Shown: piece after piece, positions 1 through 7,630 of the stretch
Position numbering within the stretch: the stretch's first letter is position 1
Layout of the letters: the number at the start of each line of letters is the position of its first letter
DNA from: Candidatus Hydrogenedentota bacterium
GTDB lineage: Bacteria; Hydrogenedentota; Hydrogenedentia; Hydrogenedentales; CAITNO01
Assembly (NCBI GenBank): GCA_012730105.1
Contig: JAAYBJ010000254.1
Location: 1-35,100 of the forward strand
DNA length: 35,100 nucleotides
Direction of reading: 5' to 3'
Translations under genes and position numbers: made by a program
The notes under the pieces: model-generated
Told to the model about the DNA's origin: nothing
The model's database searches: none
What the model saw: only the letters and a program-made list of their open reading frames with translations

Positions 1-58
1 CAGAGTAAGCGAATAAATAATCCGGCCATCCAAGTGGTATCAATGGAGGTATGTGGTC

Positions 59-3000
59 ATGCTGCAGACCGCGTTTGTCAGTCTTCTCATAAGCGTTTCA
101 CAATTATGCCCAACGCCGCCGGTCATAAAACTGAACGGATATGATACCGTCACTGTTACGTGCAATAACCCTTACGTCGAACTGGGCGGCACCGCCTGGA
201 GTGTATGTGACGGCGACTTGACCAACCGTATCGTCATCAACAACAGCCAGGTGAATACCAGTGTACCGGGTGAATATTTTGTCACCTACAATGTCACGGA
301 TCAGGGCGGGCAATCCGCCCTTGAACTGGTACGCCGCGTAATTGTGGAGGATAATTTTACCCTCACCGTAAATGGGTTTAACGCAACGATTGACGGAGGC
401 GGTGGGAATCCCATTTATGTTACCTACTGGCACTGCAACCGTGCCTATGACGACTTTGGCGCCCGGGCCTGGGACGACTGTGATGGAGATCTTACGGGCG
501 CCATTATAGTAACAGGGGTAAATGATGTGTTGCCTATACTGGACAGCACCTATACGATTGAATACACCGTTACCAACAGCCGCGGGGATACCCTGACAGC
601 CCAACGCCTTGTTATCGTGGATGACTTTTTGGAGCCCACGGTTTCGCTTTCTGGTCCAGGCCAGTCCATTGCTGAAGTACTGCCTCCAGACGATCCCGAC
701 CCGGAATGGTGGCTCGGCTCCGCGGTTCCTCTCTATAACCTGAGATATCCGGTAGGCGATCCGTGGCGACTGTTTACTTTGACTTCCACCTGGCGGATCA
801 GGGATTACCCGAACGGGGTGAATGACGATTATGCGCCGCATTGGTGGTATTGTAGAAAGCCCGCCTATGAAGACCCGGGCGCGTCCGCGTTTGATGAATG
901 TGAAGGCCCCCTGGATCCACGCACCGTATTGGCGGTGTTGATACGGTGGTATGATCCCCCGGGAGAGTGGGGTTGCGTGTGGGTAGGCTTTATGGGTGAT
1001 ATTAACCGCAATCCGCCGCCACCCCTCGATAACGGTGTGCCTTACCGCATGTTTTACCTGAGTGTGGATTCAAGTGGGAATGCTCCGTGGGGCTGGTCGT
1101 GGTTCCGTTCTGTTCGTTCCCGGCAAATCAGGCCTGTGTATGCGGTGTCTCTGCAAACCATCAGCGGCCCTCCCATCGATGCTGATGTGCAGCTCCCGTG
1201 CGGCACGATTTTTGACCCGGCTGCCGATGTGGTCGCGTTGAGCCTTTGTGAAGGGGACATTACGCCGCGCCTAACCATTACCTCCAGTGGCATCGATTTT
1301 ACGAAGCCGTTGCCGATCGGCAGTTACCGTATCCGTTATGATGCCGTGGATAATTATGGTGTGGCGGGATGGGCGCAAAGAAACGTCAATGTTGTGGACG
1401 GCGGCCGCCCTGTCATTACCCTGCTGGACGAAGCCGGCTCTCCTACCACGGCTAAAACGGTCATTCCCTGGTGCGCGTTGCGAGACAAGGGTCCGGAGTG
1501 GTGGAAAGAATACCCGGATGAGGACGAGTCCAACTGGTATGTGCTTCGACCGGGCGACGGATGGAAAGTTGCGGATAATTGCGCCAGCGATGATGTGTTG
1601 ACGAACCTGGTGCAGTTGTACGGGCAGCAGGAATTGCGCGACGCCCTTGAAATGTTGCCGGCCGTTCGCGAACAAAGCACTGTTGGCGAGGGCGAGGGAT
1701 TTCCGATCGATCCGGCGACATATCTTCGTGAATACCGCTTGAGCCATAATGTCAATGACGGATCTGGGGAGTCTACCGGACAGGCCTCTGCCTATCGCAT
1801 TGTTGAAGTGGTGCCGACCGTCCCGAAGGTTGAATTGAAGATCGACGCCAATACGACGGTGGAATGCGGGTCTGAGCTTGGCGTGCTGAGGGATCTGGTG
1901 ACTGTCACGGATGAACCAGCAGTAGCGGGTGTGGAAGGATGCGGTATTGATGATATTGATCCTGCGTTCCTGACTATTAGCGGTTTCGTGGACACGGATG
2001 TGCCGGGTAAGTATACGGTCACCTATGATGCCATCAATGCCTTGGGGATCAGTCTGGAAGCGCCGGTGGTTCTGACGGTGAACGTCAAGGATACGAAGCC
2101 GCCCGTGGTATCTCTGATCGAGAAGCCGGGGGTCGTTATAGATCCTTCCCTTGAGTGGGAGGTGGGCGTGCCGTTTAATTGGGCCACGCAGGTGACGGTG
2201 ACGGCCACGGATATTTGCTCCGGCAATGTGGCGGTCGCATTGACCAGCGATGGAGGAATGAATTTCAACGCGCCGCAGCAGGGACTGTACCGCTTGGTCT
2301 TTTCGGCCGTGGACGAGGCGGGCAATGTCGGGAAAGCGACATTGACGGTCAGCGTGGAGGCTGAATATGTGGATCGCTATCCGGAAATAGCCCTGCTGGG
2401 CGAGAGTCTGATTGCCCTGGAATGCCATAGCGTATTTACCGATCCCGGCGCGGTGGCGACCGATGAAGAGCAGGGCGATCTTACCGCCTCGATTCGCAAG
2501 GGCGGATTCGTGAATACGGCCGTCCCCGGATCCTATGTGTTGACTTATACGGTCACCAACAATTTGAATAACAGCGCCTCCGTTTCCCGCATCGTGACCA
2601 TTGAAGATACAGTGGCCCCGATACTCACCCTGCGTCCGCCCACGGCGATGACGGTTTCGTTGAACGAGCGCTTTATCGACCCGGGCGCGAGCGCGGATGA
2701 CAACTGTGACGGTAATGTGCCGGTAACGGTGGTGGGCGCCGTAAATACCGCCAAGGCCGGGGTATACCTGCTTACCTACATCGCCACTGACAGCACCGGC
2801 AATGACGCCTTCCCGCTGACCCGCCGTGTTACTGTTTTGGGTACAATGGGCGGTGAAGGCGAACTGAGGGAAGGCGAAGGCGGCGAAGGGGAAGGGGATG
2901 AAGGTGAAGGAGAAGGTATGGAAGGTGAAATCGACTGCTGTGATGACGGCTGTTGCGGATGCGCGCCCTGTAATTTATGGCCGAAAATAAAGGAGCGCCT

Positions 3001-3067
3001 GCTGGGCGATTACCTGATCGTCGGCCTGGGCATGATGTCTATGCTGGCCTTTAAACGTCTGCGTTAA
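59..3067 (+). CDS. Secreted multi-Ig-like (DUF5011/Cry22Aa-type) surface protein with GEG-linker C-terminal anchor
   Basis: About nine beta-sandwich repeats of the DUF5011 / Cry22Aa Ig-like type run from near residue 15 to 925. The recurring marks are a 'CDGDLT'-like motif, then 'PGxYxxTYxVTD'. Most of the first six modules carry one Cys at the first strand and one in the CDGD motif, so an internal disulfide is likely and export is implied. After the last module come a Gly/Glu linker (about 930-958), a cluster of six Cys (DCCDDGCCGCAPC), a hydrophobic stretch and a terminal KRLR, which looks like a sorting or anchoring tail. I chose ATG 59 because GGAGG at 45-49 lies nine bases upstream; GTG 53 is possible. 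The N-terminal leader is short and has no basic residue, so it is a poor signal peptide and the gene may be a truncated or frameshifted version of a longer one. The role is probably cell-surface structural or adhesive; no catalytic motif is seen. Confidence 0.82.
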   Translation: MLQTAFVSLLISVSQLCPTPPVIKLNGYDTVTVTCNNPYVELGGTAWSVCDGDLTNRIVINNSQVNTSVPGEYFVTYNVTDQGGQSALELVRRVIVEDNFTLTVNGFNATIDGGGGNPIYVTYWHCNRAYDDFGARAWDDCDGDLTGAIIVTGVNDVLPILDSTYTIEYTVTNSRGDTLTAQRLVIVDDFLEPTVSLSGPGQSIAEVLPPDDPDPEWWLGSAVPLYNLRYPVGDPWRLFTLTSTWRIRDYPNGVNDDYAPHWWYCRKPAYEDPGASAFDECEGPLDPRTVLAVLIRWYDPPGEWGCVWVGFMGDINRNPPPPLDNGVPYRMFYLSVDSSGNAPWGWSWFRSVRSRQIRPVYAVSLQTISGPPIDADVQLPCGTIFDPAADVVALSLCEGDITPRLTITSSGIDFTKPLPIGSYRIRYDAVDNYGVAGWAQRNVNVVDGGRPVITLLDEAGSPTTAKTVIPWCALRDKGPEWWKEYPDEDESNWYVLRPGDGWKVADNCASDDVLTNLVQLYGQQELRDALEMLPAVREQSTVGEGEGFPIDPATYLREYRLSHNVNDGSGESTGQASAYRIVEVVPTVPKVELKIDANTTVECGSELGVLRDLVTVTDEPAVAGVEGCGIDDIDPAFLTISGFVDTDVPGKYTVTYDAINALGISLEAPVVLTVNVKDTKPPVVSLIEKPGVVIDPSLEWEVGVPFNWATQVTVTATDICSGNVAVALTSDGGMNFNAPQQGLYRLVFSAVDEAGNVGKATLTVSVEAEYVDRYPEIALLGESLIALECHSVFTDPGAVATDEEQGDLTASIRKGGFVNTAVPGSYVLTYTVTNNLNNSASVSRIVTIEDTVAPILTLRPPTAMTVSLNERFIDPGASADDNCDGNVPVTVVGAVNTAKAGVYLLTYIATDSTGNDAFPLTRRVTVLGTMGGEGELREGEGGEGEGDEGEGEGMEGEIDCCDDGCCGCAPCNLWPKIKERLLGDYLIVGLGMMSMLAFKRLR

Positions 3068-3088
3068 CTATTTCCGCGTTAAAAAAAT

Positions 3089-3127
3089 AAACCTGTGAGG
3101 CTTTTAAAACCTCACAGGTTTTTTTTA
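3089..3127. terminator. Bidirectional intrinsic terminator
   Basis: A perfect 12-base-pair stem (AAACCTGTGAGG with CCTCACAGGTTT) encloses a 9-base loop. It is followed by a T run on the plus strand and preceded by an A run (3081-3087) that becomes a T run on the minus strand. It sits between the convergent surface-protein gene (ends 3067) and the minus-strand helical-protein gene (ends 3187), so it can end both transcripts. Confidence 0.92.
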
Positions 3128-3186
3128 ATGTCCGTAGGCTTCCGACGCCGTCTGATCCTGCCTGCCAGCTCGATGGCGTTTCGGGC

Positions 3187-4263
3187 TTATCCCGCCAACT
3201 CCAGTGCCTTCGCCAGGGCTGAGTCTGGCCGGATTCGGGGAACCACAATCTCTTCGGTTGCGGAAAGCCGCTGACGGGAGACAAAAAGGGCCGCTCCGGG
3301 ATGATGATATGCCATCGTTTTGATGTAGTGCCACCATTCATGGTTGGCAGCGCTGGCCCGGGAAAGCATCTGGGGGATGGTCCGCAATTCCGGGAGAATC
3401 GCCGGATCCAGGGGGGGCTCGGCAAGCACTTCGATGATATCCGGCCTGAAGGCATTCAGTTTGTCAAAAACGGGCTGGTAGTTGGCCGTAAGTTGTGCCG
3501 CCTTTCGGAAGACCTCGGCGAAGGCGGCCCAGTCATGGTCCAACCCGCGGATGAGCGCCGCGGTAAACTGTATCCTGGTTTCGGGGGCTGCCTGTTCCAG
3601 GCGTCCGGAAAACTCCGCGTAGGGTAACAGGTAGTTCAAGGCGGCCTTGCACAAGACGGCATCTTCCTGAAGGGAAAGCGTTTGTTCCGTGGAGGCCGGA
3701 TATACGCTGTGCAGTGCCGGGGCGCGCTCCTGATAGTCCGGTACGGCGGGCAGCGGTTCCGGAAAGGCGGCATAATCGTACTGAAGCCCCAAGGCGATGG
3801 TATATCCCCGGACCGCCGCCGCGATTTCCCCGCGGTTCAGGCGCTCGTCCGCTTTGTCGAGGACGATATCCTGGATGCGCCTGCGGACCCGTAATAGTTC
3901 ATAGGCCTGCGCCGCAGCGGTATATTTTCCCAGTCTGGCCGCATTATCGCCGAGTGCAAGCACTGTCTGCCAGGGCAGCTTGGGTGGTCCCTTTCGGTCG
4001 AGCTGTTCGCGAATAAAACGGGAAATATCTTCCTGTTGTATCAGCGACAGGGCCTCCCTGTAACGGGGCGTGTCCGTCGTTTCCGGGAACAGGTAGTCGT
4101 ATTTCGGAGTGGAGGCGTCTTCCGGCGAATCTTTACGAAAAGGCGATGCGGGCATGAAAAGCAGCCTGAAATTGACGATATCACCCTCGGCCACCGCGTA
4201 CGCGAGGCATTCATCAAGCAGGGCTTCATAATCTTGTGCGGGCGTTTCGGGGGGATTGCTCAT
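3187..4263 (-). CDS. Helical TPR-like protein, partner of the J-like gene
   Basis: A predicted cytoplasmic protein of 358 residues with no signal peptide or membrane segment. I do not recognise a named family. Residues about 105-170 contain two helix-turn-helix stretches of TPR flavour ('LGDNAARLGKYTAAAQAYEL' and 'NRGEIAAAVRGYTIALG'), and the rest also looks mainly helical, suggesting a protein-binding scaffold. The ATG at 4263 overlaps the TGA stop of the upstream J-like gene by four bases, so the two are very likely translationally coupled and work together. An in-frame start 18 codons upstream exists, but it lies inside the upstream gene and lacks support. The gene ends 60 bases before the shared terminator. 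Function is unknown; an adaptor or chaperone-cofactor role is inference from the neighbour only. Confidence 0.75.
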   Translation of the reverse strand: MSNPPETPAQDYEALLDECLAYAVAEGDIVNFRLLFMPASPFRKDSPEDASTPKYDYLFPETTDTPRYREALSLIQQEDISRFIREQLDRKGPPKLPWQTVLALGDNAARLGKYTAAAQAYELLRVRRRIQDIVLDKADERLNRGEIAAAVRGYTIALGLQYDYAAFPEPLPAVPDYQERAPALHSVYPASTEQTLSLQEDAVLCKAALNYLLPYAEFSGRLEQAAPETRIQFTAALIRGLDHDWAAFAEVFRKAAQLTANYQPVFDKLNAFRPDIIEVLAEPPLDPAILPELRTIPQMLSRASAANHEWWHYIKTMAYHHPGAALFVSRQRLSATEEIVVPRIRPDSALAKALELAG

Positions 4264-4850
4264 TCCGGTATGCTCCCTTCCAGCAGTTCCTCCACAAAGG
4301 AAGATCTCGTTTCCCAATCAATGTCCGGCGCCGAAACTTCGAAATAGGGAAGACGTTCATGGATTTCGTGGTAACGCTGCTGACGGTACTGGCGCAGAAT
4401 ACGTCCAGCCAGGCGCTCGTGGACAGAGTCCCAACCGCTGTTTTCCACGCATTCGGGGTCGCGACCGGCTTCCAGAACAAATTCCTCCATGTATTTCGCA
4501 AGAAAATTGCGCAAGGCCTGATCATACTTGCGCCGCAGCACATCCTCCTCGCCGGCATCACCTTTTCCGGTAGCAGTGCGCCATTCTTCCTCCATGCGCA
4601 TAACTTCATTTCGTTCAAGTAGATACGTTTCACCGCGTTGGCGATCACGCAAAATATAGAACGCCGCGTTCAGTTGCGCCATAAGAAGAAGGTAATGGTC
4701 GCGTCGATCATCCGCCTGCCGGTTCTCGCTGATTTCAATGAGAAGCTGTTTCATGCGTTTCTTGTAGTTGCGAATTACATCGGCTGGCTTATAATTTTCA
4801 GGCAAGGCAAGCACCTCGCGATAATCCGTGTATCCCATGTCGCCGGTCAT
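4260..4850 (-). CDS. J-domain-like protein lacking the HPD motif
   Basis: A protein of 196 residues. Residues about 8-80 resemble a J domain: 'DYREVLALPENYKPADVIRN' matches the helix I to helix II region of DnaJ-type proteins, and 'LNAAFYILRDRQRGETYL' matches helix III and the start of helix IV. The loop between helices II and III (about 40-52) reads SENRQADDRRDHY and has no His-Pro-Asp, the triad that J proteins use to stimulate Hsp70 ATPase. The remainder is charged, helical and unassigned. AAGGA sits about eight bases before ATG 4850; a second ATG four codons later is possible. It is the first gene of a two-gene unit with the helical protein at 3187-4263. It may bind a partner as a J-like scaffold without acting as an Hsp70 stimulator; this is inference from sequence. 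Confidence 0.78.
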   Translation of the reverse strand: MTGDMGYTDYREVLALPENYKPADVIRNYKKRMKQLLIEISENRQADDRRDHYLLLMAQLNAAFYILRDRQRGETYLLERNEVMRMEEEWRTATGKGDAGEEDVLRRKYDQALRNFLAKYMEEFVLEAGRDPECVENSGWDSVHERLAGRILRQYRQQRYHEIHERLPYFEVSAPDIDWETRSSFVEELLEGSIPE

Positions 4851-5118
4851 GCATCGTTCCTTATTTATTTAGACACGCCAAGTGGCTGATACAAGCAACA
4901 GGCTGCGGCGCTCTGTTTCTGAAACTGGCGTCCCGTACCAATGGAGGAGCGTAAATAGATTGCAGAAGGAGTTTTGCCGCGTACAAAATAACACATGGCA
5001 GAAGGCGTCTTTTCAAGCGCTCCTGCGACAATACGGCCTTTCGCACGGGTATGCGGCAAAGCGCCTATTGCCTGTTTAGATTGTAGAGTTTTCCGGTACG
5101 GTGAAGCAAAAAAAATTG

Positions 5119-5166
5119 GCGCGGACCGTATGGCGGGGGAGGGAAGGAGGGAGGCACGGTCCGCGC
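5119..5166 (-). terminator. Long GC hairpin with purine-rich loop, possible minus-strand terminator
   Basis: A perfect 11-base-pair stem (GCGCGGACCGT at 5119-5129 with ACGGTCCGCGC at 5156-5166) encloses a 26-base, G-rich purine loop. On the plus strand an A run (5108-5115) precedes it, so on the minus strand the stem is followed by a T run, as in an intrinsic terminator. No gene on that strand ends just upstream of it, which leaves its transcript unexplained. The loop is longer than usual for a terminator. Confidence 0.5.
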
Positions 5167-5267
5167 TCTTGCGAGGAATGGGTCTGCTAAATAGGGTCTG
5201 TGTTATGTCGTTCACTCAAGATAACGCATTGTATCCGAGCGAAGTTGACGGAAGTTTAACAAGGTAA

Positions 5268-5286
5268 TGTTAGGATATTGTTAGGA
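5268..5286. repeat. Direct repeat TGTTAGGA x2, 11-base period
   Basis: TGTTAGGA occurs at 5268-5275 and again at 5279-5286, separated by TAT. The two copies are about one helical turn apart, as in tandem binding sites of a regulator. A TTGACG hexamer lies just upstream at 5245-5250. No gene follows closely on either strand. Confidence 0.35.
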
Positions 5287-5850
5287 ATTCGGGATAAATT
5301 GAAAGTAACAGTATTATTAATTTACCCCGGCTTCGAATCCAATATACCCATAAAAACAAGATGTTCTTTAGGGTTTAAGCCCTGTCGAAACCCAAGAGGA
5401 TTCAACTGTCATCTGCTAGAAGCTAACAAACTTCAGTCGTATATATTCCCTGAATACCAAAAAAGTTCCCAGATTAGGTAAGAAATTTTATTGATTGCGT
5501 TTTTTCTGGGTATGAAGTGTAAATGAATTGTAATCTGTGTTACAAAAAACAGCCCCCAGTAGGCCATGCTGATATAAAATCTATTTTCTGGTGGCTAGGC
5601 TCAGAAGGACCGCAATATCGATACCGCGATGCTGCGCGGTAAGAAAATCAAAGGAGAGTAAGGGCATTTGTGTTTCAGGGCATACAGTCCGCCCGATGGT
5701 TTGTTTCTTGGGGCGGTGGGGTGCAGGGATATTACGTTCGCGTCGGTCCGGCGGATATACCCAAGGGCTTGGTGTTCGGAGGGCAGGCTGCTTTGATACT
5801 TCTTGCCGGGGATCGGGGGAAAGCCTGGCGCTTGGTCCGAGTCTGGGGAT

Positions 5851-5861
5851 GGGGGGGGGGG
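5851..5861. repeat. Homopolymeric run of 11 G
   Basis: Eleven consecutive G residues follow GGGGAT and lie 75 bases upstream of the -35 box of the M23 peptidase promoter. Runs of this length are prone to polymerase slippage and also to sequencing error. No reading frame that I trust crosses it. Confidence 0.7.
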
Positions 5862-5935
5862 CTGATGTCAAACTGCTCATGCTGTTGTTTGTGTTTCTTC
5901 CCCTATTTTCCAGGTGGCGCGGGGTGAAATTTCGG

Positions 5936-5965
5936 TTGACACGATTGCTAATGCTGTGTTATAGT
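5936..5965 (+). promoter_or_regulatory. Sigma70-type promoter of the M23-bactofilin unit
   Basis: A perfect -35 box TTGACA (5936-5941) is followed after 18 bases by TATAGT (5960-5965); TTATAG with a 17-base spacer is the alternative. The predicted start near 5972 gives a leader of roughly 117 bases before the ATG at 6089. The leader contains a short CCGCC/GGCGG hairpin (6029-6050) and an AGGAG ribosome-binding site (6072-6076). Confidence 0.65.
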
Positions 5966-6088
5966 AACCCCGTTACGGCAGTGGGGATTAGTTGTGGCAT
6001 GCGCTTCGAAAGGATAGCATGACATGATCCGCCAAGAGCGAGGAAGGCGGCAGAGTCGTTAGTAAATCACCAGGAGACTGGGCTGATT

Positions 6089-7111
6089 ATGAAAAAATGG
6101 ACGGTGATGTTAATCCCGCAAGGGCAGGGTGGAACCAGTTCACTTACGCTTTGTGAACTTCATTTCTGGCTTCTTGGCGCGGTCGTAATCGTCTTGGCTT
6201 TTACCGCTTCTTTCTTTTTCCAGCGCCAACAGGAAGTGGCCCGCCAGGCGGAGGCGCTCCGCCAGATCAACCGCAGTTTGGAACTGGAATACGCCAACCA
6301 GGTCCCGGTGATTGTGGAAGCGCCCAAACCGGATGTAAGCAAAGAAGAAATCCGCCAAATAGAGGCCCGGCTTCGTGCTGAATATGACGCCAGCATCCAG
6401 GCCATCAACACCGAACTGACTGATTTGTATGATATGGAAGCGCGGGCCCGGAGTATAACCGGCCTGGAGCCGCGTACCCCGACGACCTTTGAACCCGCAG
6501 TGGCTGCCGGGGACGGCAAAGGCGGCGGCCCTTCGCACACGGGGCCCTTTTCCTATCCTAGTGAAAGTGAAGTTAAGCGTCCTCCGCACGTTATTTATGG
6601 CATGACGCGCCCTTCCGCCGACTTGATCATCGAGGAAATCCGGTTGCGCAACCGCAGTCTCGGTGAACTTGTCAGTGACATGACGGTGCAAAAGGAACGC
6701 ATTGAGCGGGTGCCTGCCGGGTGGCCGATCGGACCGGGCAGAGGGCGCATCACGTCCTCCTTTGGGTACAGGCGCGATCCCTTCTCCAGGCGGGTGCGCC
6801 ATCATGACGGTGTAGACATTTCCGCCAAGAAGGGCACCCCGGTGCTCGCCACGGCGCGGGGCAGGGTCGTCAAGGCGGAATATATCAGCGAGTATGGCAA
6901 TTCCGTCATTATTGACCATGGTGACGGACTGGAGACGATGTATGCGCATTTGAGCGCCATCAATGTCAATCGCGGTGAAACTGTCGGCCGTGGGGATTCC
7001 GTCGGCCTGGTGGGCAGTACAGGACGAAGCACCGGGAACCATCTCCACTATGAAGTGCATTTGTTCGGGCGCACAGTGGATCCATCAAAATACATGTCGG
7101 TAACGGATTAA
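6089..7111 (+). CDS. Membrane-anchored M23 (LytM-type) peptidoglycan endopeptidase
   Basis: A protein of 340 residues. A single N-terminal membrane segment (about 27-46) is followed by a charged coiled-coil region and an M23 domain in the last 120 residues. The zinc-site motifs are intact: HHDGVD at 238-243 and HLH at 318-320, so an active metallo-endopeptidase cutting peptide cross-links in the periplasm is expected. 'SSFGYRRDPF' and the 'TGRSTGNHLH' ending are typical of the family. AGGAG lies 12 bases before ATG 6089, and a good promoter lies at 5936. The bactofilin gene starts two bases after its stop. M23 peptidases next to bactofilins are a known arrangement in cell-shape control (Csd1 and CcmA of Helicobacter pylori; LmdC and BacA of alphaproteobacteria), so this protein is probably positioned by its neighbour. 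Confidence 0.94.
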   Translation: MKKWTVMLIPQGQGGTSSLTLCELHFWLLGAVVIVLAFTASFFFQRQQEVARQAEALRQINRSLELEYANQVPVIVEAPKPDVSKEEIRQIEARLRAEYDASIQAINTELTDLYDMEARARSITGLEPRTPTTFEPAVAAGDGKGGGPSHTGPFSYPSESEVKRPPHVIYGMTRPSADLIIEEIRLRNRSLGELVSDMTVQKERIERVPAGWPIGPGRGRITSSFGYRRDPFSRRVRHHDGVDISAKKGTPVLATARGRVVKAEYISEYGNSVIIDHGDGLETMYAHLSAINVNRGETVGRGDSVGLVGSTGRSTGNHLHYEVHLFGRTVDPSKYMSVTD

Positions 7112-7113
7112 CC

Positions 7114-7533
7114 ATGCTTGATACAAGAAAAACCAGAGTCTACAATGAGAATAAAGTTGTAACCATCCTTGGACCGGGAACCCGGGTGGTGGGGGAATTG
7201 TCCTGCCAGGGAACGATTCGCATTGAAGGCGCCGTTCAGGGGACGGTCTTCAGTGATGACAGCGTTGTCCTTCTTGAAACGGGCAGCGTCAAGGGGGATG
7301 TGCGCGCCGGACAGGTGATTATCAGCGGTGAGGTGCGCGGCAACGTCAATGCGGTGGACCGCTTGGAAATCACGGCCCACGGCAAGGTTTTGGGAGATAT
7401 CAATGCGCCCCGAATCTGTATTCATGAAGGGGTTGTGTTTGAAGGGATGTGCACCATGAAAGCGGACCGTGCCCGCCCAACGGATTCCGTTTCATCCGGA
7501 TCTCAGCGTCCTGCCGCGGCCTCCACATCTTGA
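7114..7533 (+). CDS. Bactofilin (polymer-forming cytoskeletal protein)
   Basis: A 139-residue protein with the bactofilin beta-helix core at about residues 15-110. The marks are 'VVGELSCQGTIRIEGAVQGT' and repeated 'GDV..GEVRGNV..HGKVLGDI' turns. The tails are short and low in complexity: the N-terminus is basic and the C-terminus is rich in Ser, Ala and Pro. Bactofilins self-assemble without nucleotide into filaments under the inner membrane and act as scaffolds for envelope enzymes. The ATG lies two bases after the stop of the M23 peptidase gene, so the two are co-transcribed and probably coupled. The likely job is to localise that peptidase and shape the cell. The next gene is convergent. 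I saw no strong terminator in the 97 bases between them, only a GGGCA/TGCCC mini-hairpin near 7600. Confidence 0.94.
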   Translation: MLDTRKTRVYNENKVVTILGPGTRVVGELSCQGTIRIEGAVQGTVFSDDSVVLLETGSVKGDVRAGQVIISGEVRGNVNAVDRLEITAHGKVLGDINAPRICIHEGVVFEGMCTMKADRARPTDSVSSGSQRPAAASTS

Positions 7534-7630
7534 GCCGTACTGCAAGTCCTGTCATTGTTACCTTTCGCCGGTAGGTGCCCGACCGCCTTTTCTTCCTGAC
7601 AGGGGCATTTGCCCGAAGGGAAAGGGGGGG

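Larger units (their letters stand above)
4851..6088. other. Gene-free region with structured elements
   Basis: This 1.2-kb stretch has no ORF with a convincing start, ribosome-binding site or family resemblance. It holds a long hairpin at 5119-5166, a spaced direct repeat at 5268-5286, an AT-rich island (I count 85 G+C in 240 bases for 5281-5520), a small perfect hairpin at 5622-5641, an 11-G run at 5851-5861 and a promoter at 5936-5965. The left end must carry the promoter of the minus-strand J-like gene, but I could not place it. Confidence 0.6.

Noticed and set aside
104-2428. Long open frames on the minus strand (245 and 385 codons) opposite the surface-protein gene
   Set aside because: They have no family resemblance and lie wholly under a protein with clear repeated modules.
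3089-3127. Possible attachment site or repeat unit
   Set aside because: The stem, loop and T runs are fully explained by a two-way terminator.
5332-5340. TTCGAATCC, which looks like a tRNA T-loop
   Set aside because: The flanks cannot form the T-stem or an acceptor stem, so there is no tRNA.
5278-5481. A 67-codon frame in the AT-rich island
   Set aside because: It starts at TTG with a poor ribosome-binding site and shows no recognisable domain.
5591-6022. A 143-codon plus-strand frame across the G run
   Set aside because: No ribosome-binding site, no family resemblance, and it runs through the promoter of the M23 gene.
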